Positions 1 through 4,465 of a DNA stretch of 5,283 nucleotides are shown piece by piece. The translations under genes were made by a program, and so were the position numbers. Location: assembly GCA_012800665.1 (NCBI GenBank), contig JAAZIW010000029.1:1-5283 (forward strand). Direction: 5' to 3'. Source of the stretch: Rikenellaceae bacterium. Its GTDB lineage: Bacteria > Bacteroidota > Bacteroidia > Bacteroidales > UBA932. Below the pieces are notes generated by a model. The model saw only the letters and a list, made by a program, of their open reading frames with translations. It was not told where the DNA came from and searched no databases. Within the stretch, counting starts at the first letter, position 1, and every line of letters begins with the position of its first letter.

Positions 1-262
1 GCACCTCGCCGCTTATGCTATCTTCAAAACCATCTACATAAAAGCGGAAAGCCTCTGCAAACTCTGGATAACGGGCCGACCACTTTTCAATCAGCTCCTC
101 CATCGGCTTACCTATATCACCATCGATATGCCACTCATCCGTTAGAATCTCCTCCAAAAAATACTTGCACTTCTGCTTGTCGGCAAAAAAGGGCTCGAAC
201 TGAAAATACGGATTCCAGTTGACCAGAACTTTGCCGTAATCGAAAATAATGTTCTTTATCAT
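1..262 (-). CDS. HAD-superfamily hydrolase (HAD-IA, YihX-like), N-terminal part, cut by the window edge
   Basis: The first 87 codons are visible, beginning MIKNIIFDYGKVLVNWNP. This is the N-terminal motif I of HAD-IA phosphatases of the 'IIFDFGGVLxDWNP' type. D8 would be the aspartate nucleophile that forms the phospho-aspartyl intermediate. Position +2 is Gly rather than Asp, as in other members with a DxGxV motif. The following residues (about 30-87, with EEILTDEWHIDGDIGKPMEE and then a helical stretch) fit the start of the helical cap domain. Motifs II-IV lie beyond the left edge, so the substrate cannot be judged; small sugar phosphates or nucleotides are typical for relatives. The start is the only ATG near the beginning of homology, and an exact TAnnTTTG promoter box lies about 40 nt upstream. 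It is divergent from the tRNA-Pro gene. Family assignment is fairly sure; specific function is unknown. Confidence 0.85.
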   Translation of the reverse strand, partial: MIKNIIFDYGKVLVNWNPYFQFEPFFADKQKCKYFLEEILTDEWHIDGDIGKPMEELIEKWSARYPEFAEAFRFYVDGFEDSISGEV

Positions 263-302
263 ATGTTTTTATAATTTGTCGGTATAATACTAAGCCGGCA
301 GA

Positions 303-335
303 CAAAGTTAAGAAATAAAAATTCGTTTTTTCAAA
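303..335 (-). promoter_or_regulatory. Bacteroidota-type promoter of the HAD hydrolase gene
   Basis: Read on the minus strand, TTTG (332-335) is followed by a 21-nt spacer and then TAACTTTG (303-310). This matches the -33/-7 consensus TTTG-N19-21-TAnnTTTG of the Bacteroides primary sigma factor. It would start transcription near 297-300 and give a leader of roughly 35-40 nt before the ATG at 262. No assay supports it; the call rests on consensus match and position. Confidence 0.7.
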
Positions 336-352
336 GAAATTGATTACCTTTG
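322..352 (+). promoter_or_regulatory. Probable promoter of tRNA-Pro
   Basis: TACCTTTG at 345-352 is an exact TAnnTTTG -7 box, 12 nt before the first base of the tRNA, so the transcript would carry a very short 5' leader for RNase P to remove. The -33 element is weak: TTCG at 322-325 with a 19-nt spacer. The element overlaps the -33 box of the divergent HAD gene (332-335). Confidence 0.6.
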
Positions 353-364
353 CCGTCCCGCTTA

Positions 365-437
365 CGGGAAGTGGCGCAGTTGGTAGCGCACGCGTCTGGG
401 GGGCGCGGGGTCGCAAGTTCGAGTCTTGTCTTCCCGA
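365..437 (+). tRNA. tRNA-Pro (anticodon GGG)
   Basis: The full cloverleaf can be drawn. The acceptor stem is 365-371 with 430-436, seven Watson-Crick pairs. The D stem is 374-377 with 386-389, and its loop contains the conserved GG (382-383). The anticodon stem is 391-395 with 403-407 (last pair T-G). The anticodon loop is CTGGGGG (396-402) with anticodon GGG at 398-400, preceded by the invariant T and followed by G37. The variable loop has 5 nt (408-412). The T stem is 413-417 with 425-429 (first pair G-T), and its loop begins TTCGA (418-422). The discriminator base is A437. The genome continues CAT, so CCA is not encoded and must be added by nucleotidyltransferase, as is common in Bacteroidota. 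It reads proline codons CCC and CCU. A short promoter lies before it and an intrinsic terminator directly after, so it appears to be a single-gene unit. Confidence 0.96.
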
Positions 438-440
438 CAT

Positions 441-486
441 AAAGAGGATGGCCGATAATTTTCAGGTCATCCTCTTTGTTTTTCCG
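441..486 (+). terminator. Intrinsic terminator of tRNA-Pro
   Basis: AAAGAGGATG (441-450) pairs perfectly with CATCCTCTTT (468-477). Three further pairs inside (451-453 with 465-467, one of them G-T) give a 13-bp stem around an 11-nt loop. The stem is followed by GTTTTTCC, a T tract. It begins four nt after the discriminator base of the tRNA. Confidence 0.87.
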
Positions 487-519
487 CATTTGACCGAGGC
501 TGTTCATGGTAAGTGTTAT

Positions 520-549
520 TTTGACCGACCCCTCCACCCCATATCTTTG
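520..549 (+). promoter_or_regulatory. Candidate promoter reading into the 569-658 palindrome
   Basis: TATCTTTG at 542-549 exactly fits TAnnTTTG. TTTG at 520-523 lies 18 nt upstream, one nt short of the usual 19-21 spacing. A transcript would begin near 553 and soon enter the quasi-palindrome at 569-658. No coding sequence follows, so if it is used the product would be a non-coding RNA. Such boxes also occur by chance in AT-rich DNA, so this is tentative. Confidence 0.35.
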
Positions 550-568
550 CTAGCCCAAATTTCCGCTA

Positions 569-658
569 CATGGTATGACGTTTTTGACCCTTTTCGTCAT
601 AGCCACCTAGGAAAAAACGTAGGGCTACGACGTTTTAGGCCCTTTTTGTCATACCATG
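569..658. repeat. 90-bp quasi-palindrome that is also a tandem pair of related 29-bp units
   Basis: The outer arms CATGGTATGAC (569-579) and GTCATACCATG (648-658) are perfectly complementary over 11 bp. Inner arms 595-604 (CGTCATAGCC) and 623-632 (GGCTACGACG) pair at 9 of 10 positions around an 18-nt loop. Between them are symmetric 15-nt T-rich segments (580-594 and 633-647) with a small GC pairing core. The same DNA also reads as direct repeats: 575-603 and 627-655 match at 24 of 29 positions with an offset of 52. Both descriptions hold because each unit itself has quasi-inverted ends (ATGACG ... CGTCAT in the first). It could form a hairpin RNA, a cruciform or a multi-site protein target; the function is unknown. 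Confidence 0.75.
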
Positions 659-838
659 AAGTCTTCCGCATCCGTCCGCCACTATTCCGTCACCTTTTCC
701 CCACTTTCCACCACATGCTTAAGCTTTTTCGGCATTTTTTGACCAACCCAGCCCCGTCTTCAGCAAAACCTAAAAGTCAAGCATACCCTATGACAAGTCA
801 AACGAGGGCTTTTTTGCAAACTATTGACAGAACTTTAC

Positions 839-955
839 ACGAGCGTAAAATGGAAAGTGCTGATAATGAGGCAGATCCTTAAACAAGGTCAGCTAAATTT
901 TCGGGTGTTCTTTCATGATTTCGCTGATAGTCAGAGAGTTCCATTTTACGCTCGT
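839..955. repeat. 17-bp perfect inverted repeat around 83 bp (MITE-like)
   Basis: ACGAGCGTAAAATGGAA at 839-855 is the exact reverse complement of 939-955. The 83-bp interior has no coding capacity and carries two direct copies of GCTGATA (859-865 and 923-929). The size (117 bp) and perfect terminal arms resemble a miniature inverted-repeat element, but I see no target-site duplication in the flanks (AACTTTAC on the left, TTTGCAGG on the right). A foldable RNA or an invertible segment are other readings. The right arm meets the tandem array at base 955. Confidence 0.7.
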
Positions 956-1033
956 TTTGCAGGTGCGATTTTGCGGCTGCGGTTTTGCAGGTGCGATTTT
1001 GCGGCTGCGGTTTTGCAGGTGCGATTTTGCAGG
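955..1033. repeat. Tandem repeat, 14-bp half units alternating in a 28-bp period
   Basis: Two related 14-mers alternate: TTTTGCAGGTGCGA (955-968, 983-996, 1011-1024) and TTTTGCGGCTGCGG (969-982, 997-1010). The array ends with a partial unit, TTTTGCAGG (1025-1033). This makes about 5.6 copies of a 14-bp unit, or 2.8 copies of 28 bp with no divergence between 28-bp copies, so the 28-bp duplication looks recent. There are no unique spacers, so it is not a CRISPR. The period is not divisible by three, which argues against a protein repeat. Such arrays are prone to copy-number change. Confidence 0.9.
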
Positions 1034-1151
1034 AAAAACATGACGGTCTGCCACCGTTCAGCAAGAGGACGACGAGTAGCAATTTAGCAGGAGAGCGGAT
1101 AGGGCTGACTCGGGTTTGGTATGCATGACCGGCTGACTGACTTTAAGCATG

Positions 1152-1303
1152 AGTGCCACGACAATCGGCTATGGTAGGGTCAGAGAGAAGGACGATTGAT
1201 TGCAGTCGAAAGTGCCACAACAACCGGTAGCAGATAAATGATGCAATTAAAAATAAGTTGAAATTTTTATTTACCGCGGTTCAGTATAAGTGCTACGACG
1301 GCC
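1152..1303 (+). repeat. Three degenerate copies of an AGTGCYACRAC motif
   Basis: AGTGCCACGACAATCGG (1152-1168), AGTGCCACAACAACCGG (1211-1227; 15 of 17 identical to the first) and AGTGCTACGACGGCC (1289-1303) lie on the same strand, 59 and 78 nt apart. The flanking sequence between copies is not obviously alike. They may be remnants of an older repeat or binding sites; no function is claimed. Confidence 0.6.
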
Positions 1304-1312
1304 AAAATTACA

Positions 1313-1358
1313 AAAAGCAAGAAAGTCACTACGTTCCATGGTGACTTTCTATGCTTTT
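1313..1358 (-). terminator. Intrinsic terminator of rubrerythrin (possibly bidirectional)
   Basis: AGAAAGTCAC (1320-1329) pairs perfectly with GTGACTTTCT (1341-1350). The stem continues as AAAAGCA (1313-1319) with TGCTTTT (1352-1358), with a single unpaired A at 1351 and an 11-nt loop. On the minus strand it ends in a TTTTT run (1312-1316) about 50 nt after the rubrerythrin stop codon. On the plus strand the T run is only four long. Confidence 0.85.
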
Positions 1359-1409
1359 CTGAAGCCTCGTGTTCTCTAAGGCGTTTTTTCTGACGAAAAT
1401 TCACGTTCG

Positions 1410-1961
1410 CTAATAATTCTCACAACGGAGCTCGAAATAGCTCTGGGCATGATCGCAGCAGGGGCACATTTCAGGGGCATTGGGGCCAACCGCTATGTGT
1501 CCGCAGTTGCGGCAAATCCAAATCCGGTCTCCTTCACGGCTGAACACCACGCCTTCTTCGATGTTGGCGGCCAGCTTGCGATAGCGCTCCTCATGAGTTT
1601 TCTCGATGGCTGCCACCATACGGAACCTTGAGGCAATCTCCGTGAAGCCTTCTTCATCGGCCTCGCGAGCCATACGGGCATACATATCTGTCCACTCGTA
1701 ATTCTCGCCTGCAGCTGCATCTTCCAAATTCTCGGGAGTGCTTGGAATAGCGCCTCCGTGAAGATATTTGAACCAGAGTTCTGCATGCTCTTTTTCGTTT
1801 GCCGCCGTCTCGGTAAAGATGGCTGAAATTTGCTCGTAGCCATCCTTCTTTGCCTTGGAGGCATAGTAAGTGTACTTGTTGCGAGCCTGGGATTCGCCAG
1901 CGAAGGCTTCCCACAGATTTTTTTCTGTTTTTGTTCCTTTTAAATTTTTATAATCTTTCAT
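1410..1961 (-). CDS. rbr: Rubrerythrin (diiron peroxidase with C-terminal rubredoxin domain)
   Basis: This is a 183-residue cytoplasmic non-haem iron protein that reduces hydrogen peroxide to water with electrons from NAD(P)H via redox partners, protecting anaerobes during oxygen exposure. The N-terminal four-helix ferritin-like domain (about 1-140) contains the AGESQAR motif with E23, then E56xxH59, E86xxE89 in AAAGENYEW, and E120xxH123. These are the ligand positions expected from Desulfovibrio vulgaris rubrerythrin. The C-terminal rubredoxin domain (about 145-183) has C150xxC153 and C166xxC169 for the FeS4 site, and C168 is an additional Cys inside the second pair. All metal ligands are intact and the length is close to the family norm (about 190). 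The frame stays open upstream for 49 more codons, but ATG at 1961 is chosen because MKDYKNLKGTKTEKN aligns with the family N-terminus and the promoter sits just before it. It is monocistronic, closed by the 1313-1358 terminator, and divergent from the AK-HSD operon. Confidence 0.96.
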   Translation of the reverse strand: MKDYKNLKGTKTEKNLWEAFAGESQARNKYTYYASKAKKDGYEQISAIFTETAANEKEHAELWFKYLHGGAIPSTPENLEDAAAGENYEWTDMYARMAREADEEGFTEIASRFRMVAAIEKTHEERYRKLAANIEEGVVFSREGDRIWICRNCGHIAVGPNAPEMCPCCDHAQSYFELRCENY

Positions 1962-1968
1962 AGCGGTA

Positions 1969-2000
1969 CAAAGATAACATTTTTTGGAAGCTATTTCAAC
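1969..2000 (-). promoter_or_regulatory. Promoter of rubrerythrin, very close to the start codon
   Basis: On the minus strand, GTTG (1997-2000, matching the TTG core of the -33 element) is followed by 20 nt and TATCTTTG (1969-1976), an exact TAnnTTTG -7 box. Only 7 nt separate the box from the ATG at 1961, so a normally placed start site would give a leader of about 0-4 nt. No other TAnnTTTG box is seen on this strand between 1977 and 2230. Confidence 0.55.
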
Positions 2001-2040
2001 TAAAAATACCGGAAGATGTTTTATTTGAAGGAAGTATAAA

Positions 2041-2180
2041 AAGAGAGGAAAGGAGGGCAGGAGATGGAAGAAGGCGGTAGATAAAAAAGGGCGGCGGAAG
2101 AAAGGCAAAGGCAGAAGAAGATAAGGAGAGAAGGAGAAATGGATTGATAAAGAGAAGAGGAAGAGGTGGCTGAATAAAGG
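2041..2180. other. Purine-rich spacer between the divergent rbr and AK-HSD genes
   Basis: By direct count, 122 of 140 plus-strand bases are A or G (87 percent), mostly as AAGG, GGAAG and GAGAAG runs. The rest of the 269-bp spacer is of ordinary composition. There is no ORF with a recognisable product here; on the minus strand the open frame just translates the pyrimidine tract as Phe/Leu/Pro/Ser. The tract lies upstream of the AK-HSD promoter and also behind the rbr promoter. Confidence 0.75.
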
Positions 2181-2202
2181 TGCATTTTTATTCCTAAATA
2201 GT

Positions 2203-2210
2203 TATATTTG
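2203..2210 (+). promoter_or_regulatory. Probable -7 box of the AK-HSD/asd operon
   Basis: TATATTTG fits TAnnTTTG exactly and would place the transcript start near 2214, giving a leader of about 17 nt before the ATG at 2231. I see no good TTTG at the expected -33 position (about 2178-2184). The leader is too short for a threonine-type attenuator or a riboswitch. Confidence 0.5.
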
Positions 2211-2230
2211 TGCTTTGGCTTGTATAATTT

Positions 2231-4459
2231 ATGTTTCAGGTTTTAAAATTCGGGGGCTCTTCGGTGGCAAACGCCACTAATATGTCGCGGGTCTTGGATA
2301 TTGTGGGAGAGGCGGCCTCGAAAGGCAGAGTGGTGCTTATTTGTTCGGCAATCAAGGGTTGTACGGACGAGTTGATTACGCTATCCGAGCTTGCCCGGAA
2401 ACAGCAGAAAAACATGATGGTAATGTCTTTCGCTGAAGCCGAAACCGCCGCCATTGAATTCGCCGAAAAAGTGCGTGATGTAAAAGCCCGCCACTTAGAC
2501 ATTATCAGGCGCCTTTTCACCGGTACAGAGCGCAAGGAGGCCGAGGAGGAATGTCATGCTCTGTTTGCAGATATGTCATCTGCTCCTGCCGAAGAAATGG
2601 TGACCTATGGAGAGGTTTTTTCTTCCCGGATATTAGCCCGCAAACTGGCTTGCGATGGAGTGAAGAGCAAATGGCTGGACTCTTGCAAATTGGTGATAAA
2701 AGACCATAAAGAACTGACTTACAGCAATATAAAAACAGCGGTAGGTTTTCACCCTGAGGTACAGGTGTTCGTAGCGGCAGGCTTTATAGCCAGCACTTAT
2801 AAAGGCGAGCGTACCACTTTAGGACGCGGGGGGTCCGACTTAAGCGCCTCTATCTATGCCGCCGCTCTCAGGGCCGGAAGCCTGCAAATCTGGACGGATG
2901 TCCCCGGCATAATGACCGCCAATCCGAAAGATGTTCCGGCTGCGGAAACCATTCCCCAAATAAGCTACAGGGCGGCTTTGGATATGGCCTCCAACGGCGC
3001 AAAGGTGCTGTATGCCCCTTCAATAGAGCCGGCAATGGAAGCGGGAATCGCAATCAGCATCCGCAATACCTTCGAGCCTGATAATCCCGGGACCATAGTG
3101 GGCAATGTTTCCCTTAAAGGTTGGGCCGGAGTGACCGGAATGGAGAAAGATGGCGAGGCCAAACTCTGCCTTGTGGCGGAAGATGCACAAAACGGCGAAG
3201 CCGCCTGCGAGCGTGTAGCGAATTGTTTGTTCAAGGCCGGCATCAAAGCTCTCACTTGCAGTTCAGACGGATTAAACGTTTATGCAACGCTTAATCCATC
3301 CGTAAAAACACAGGCTTTGGCGGCCATCCACCGCGAGTTTTTCGAGAACGCACCCCAAAGCGTCTTGAATCTTTACTTGGCAGGCTACGGAGCGGTGGGC
3401 AAGGCCTTTGTGAAAATGTTGGCTAAGCGGGGGAAAGAGATTGCCTCCAAAAACGGAAAAATTCTTCGCCTTGTCGGGCTTGCAAACAGCAGTCGGTTTA
3501 TAATTGATCCTAAAGGAATAGACCCCGCAAAAGCCGCGCAAAGGTTGGAAGAGGGGCAAAGCGGTGACTTCGAAAAAAACGCACAAAGGTTGGAAGGAGG
3601 GCAAGGCGGTGACTTTGTAAAAGCCGTAATAGAACAGGCTCCGCGCCACAGCATCTTCTTGGACCTTACAAACAGCGAAAGCATTTATAAATCTTTCGAA
3701 GACCTTCTACGCAGCGGCCTCAACATTATCACTTCCAACCGCCGCTCAATCGCTGTACCTTATGTGGAATACGCCTCCATGATGGCCACCGCTGCCGAAA
3801 ACGGTTGCTTCGTGCGCTACGAAACCACCGTCGGCAACGCCCTTCCCCTGCTCGAAGGCATCTCCCGAAGCGCCAATGCGGGCGAAGAAATCCTCAGCAT
3901 AGAAGCAGTTGTAAGCTGCACCCTCAATCAAATCCTATCTTCTTACGCCCGATATCCCGGCTCTTTTGCCGAAACAGTGAAAAAGGCTCAGGAGCAGGGA
4001 CTTACCGAGGCGGATGTGCGTCAGGACCTTGCCGGCAAGGATGCTTTGCGAAAGCTTCTGATTTTGGCGAGGGAGGTCGGAGTGCCGTTGGAGGAGGAGG
4101 ATGTGGAGATAATTCCGGCAGTGCCCAAAGAGCTGATGGATTTGCCTATGGAAGAATTCTACGAAAGATTGGAGGCTTTGGAGCCGGAATTCGAGGCTGC
4201 CGAAAAAGCCGCCGCCCGCTCGCAATGCCGTCAAAGATTCCTCGCCACCTTGGAAAAGGACTCTTCCAAACCGCTCGGATATAAGGCGACAATTGCTGTT
4301 CAGAATGTGTCACGAAGGCATCCTGCCTTCCGCATACTCGGAACAGAAAACGCCATCATAATTCGCAGCGCCTATCATCCCTATCCGCTTGTGATTCAAG
4401 GCGCCGGCGAAGGAGCGCGCATGGCTGCAGGCAGTATAATGAACGAAATTTTAAGCTGA
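2231..4459 (+). CDS. thrA: Bifunctional aspartokinase / homoserine dehydrogenase
   Basis: This 742-residue fusion catalyses the first and third steps from aspartate to homoserine: aspartate phosphorylation, and NAD(P)H reduction of aspartate semialdehyde. The aspartokinase domain (about 1-290) starts with K6FGGSS and contains KGERTTLGRGGSD (191-203), WTDVPGIMTANP (221-232) and NGAKVLYAPSIEPA (255-268). A short regulatory segment (about 295-376) follows, roughly one ACT domain. The HSD part begins near 380 with the nucleotide-binding loop G385-Y-G-A-V-G390. It continues with ETTVGNALPLL (531-541), SCTLN (562-566) and EADVRQDLAGKDALRK (593-608), where D604 and K608 match the conserved catalytic Asp and Lys of the family. 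It ends with a normal HSD C-terminus (YHPYPLVIQGAGEGA, 715-729). Oddities: it is about 70-80 residues shorter than E. coli ThrA (820), it has a 15-residue tandem duplication at 436-465, and Arg504 stands where the NK motif normally has Lys. The start ATG precedes the KFGGSS strand by the usual few residues. It is followed by asd after 6 nt. I use thrA as the general name; metL would be possible. Confidence 0.95.
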   Translation: MFQVLKFGGSSVANATNMSRVLDIVGEAASKGRVVLICSAIKGCTDELITLSELARKQQKNMMVMSFAEAETAAIEFAEKVRDVKARHLDIIRRLFTGTERKEAEEECHALFADMSSAPAEEMVTYGEVFSSRILARKLACDGVKSKWLDSCKLVIKDHKELTYSNIKTAVGFHPEVQVFVAAGFIASTYKGERTTLGRGGSDLSASIYAAALRAGSLQIWTDVPGIMTANPKDVPAAETIPQISYRAALDMASNGAKVLYAPSIEPAMEAGIAISIRNTFEPDNPGTIVGNVSLKGWAGVTGMEKDGEAKLCLVAEDAQNGEAACERVANCLFKAGIKALTCSSDGLNVYATLNPSVKTQALAAIHREFFENAPQSVLNLYLAGYGAVGKAFVKMLAKRGKEIASKNGKILRLVGLANSSRFIIDPKGIDPAKAAQRLEEGQSGDFEKNAQRLEGGQGGDFVKAVIEQAPRHSIFLDLTNSESIYKSFEDLLRSGLNIITSNRRSIAVPYVEYASMMATAAENGCFVRYETTVGNALPLLEGISRSANAGEEILSIEAVVSCTLNQILSSYARYPGSFAETVKKAQEQGLTEADVRQDLAGKDALRKLLILAREVGVPLEEEDVEIIPAVPKELMDLPMEEFYERLEALEPEFEAAEKAAARSQCRQRFLATLEKDSSKPLGYKATIAVQNVSRRHPAFRILGTENAIIIRSAYHPYPLVIQGAGEGARMAAGSIMNEILS
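3536..3625 (+). repeat. In-frame 45-bp tandem duplication inside the HSD domain
   Basis: Units 3536-3580 and 3581-3625 match at 37 of 45 bases and encode AQRLEEGQSGDFEKN and AQRLEGGQGGDFVKA. They sit in the nucleotide-binding part of HSD, between the strand ending LANSSRF and the strand IFLDLTNS. Relatives such as E. coli ThrA have one helical segment of the kind W-x-E-x-L there. The second copy therefore looks like an in-frame duplication of a native helix segment, or an inserted repeat. Confidence 0.85.
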
Positions 4460-4465
4460 AAATAT

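Larger units (their letters stand above)
487..1312. other. Repeat-rich stretch with no credible gene
   Basis: About 825 bp lie between the tRNA terminator and the rubrerythrin terminator. Open frames here are short and lack any recognisable domain. They run across inverted and tandem repeats whose 14-nt period is not a multiple of three, and the largest one starts upstream of and reads through the tRNA gene. Instead the region contains several separate repeat structures, listed individually, and scattered copies of TTTGACC (489-495, 520-526, 583-589, 738-744) and TATGAC/GTCATA (574-579, 597-602, 648-653, 789-794). The part at 660-760 is rich in pyrimidines on the plus strand. I see no transposase, integrase or phage gene. 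The region may be decayed accessory DNA downstream of a tRNA, or may hold non-coding elements; the sequence alone does not decide. Confidence 0.7.

Noticed and set aside
415..440. Attachment site of an integrative element at the tRNA 3' end
   Set aside because: No second copy of the tRNA 3' sequence and no integrase gene are found in the window.
340..882. 180-codon open frame on the plus strand
   Set aside because: It begins upstream of the tRNA-Pro, reads through the tRNA, its terminator, the 569-658 palindrome and one arm of the inverted repeat, and has no recognisable domain.
955..1033. CRISPR array
   Set aside because: The repeats follow each other directly without unique spacers, and there are no cas genes.
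1043..1057. Small hairpin ACGGT-CTGCC-ACCGT
   Set aside because: Only a 5-bp stem, no T tract and no adjacent gene; too weak to call.
879..1082. 67-codon open frame on the minus strand ending NERKMELSDYQ...
   Set aside because: It crosses the same tandem array. The C-terminal part looks protein-like but I cannot link it to any family, and the ERKME part is just the inverted-repeat arm that also occurs on the other strand.
824..1087. 87-codon open frame on the plus strand
   Set aside because: Most of it translates the 14-bp tandem array and the inverted repeat in successive frames; low-complexity product without family resemblance.
1103..1138. GGCTGACT repeated at 1103-1110 and 1131-1138, spaced 28 nt like the tandem unit
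   Set aside because: Two copies of an 8-mer with unrelated flanks; the shared 28-nt spacing is probably coincidence.
1962..2108. Longer N-terminus for rubrerythrin
   Set aside because: The extra 49 codons translate the pyrimidine tract and cross the promoter box; the family N-terminus fits the ATG at 1961.
2211..2230. Threonine-type leader peptide or riboswitch before the AK-HSD gene
   Set aside because: The predicted leader is only about 17 nt, with no run of Thr/Ile codons and no terminator-antiterminator hairpins.
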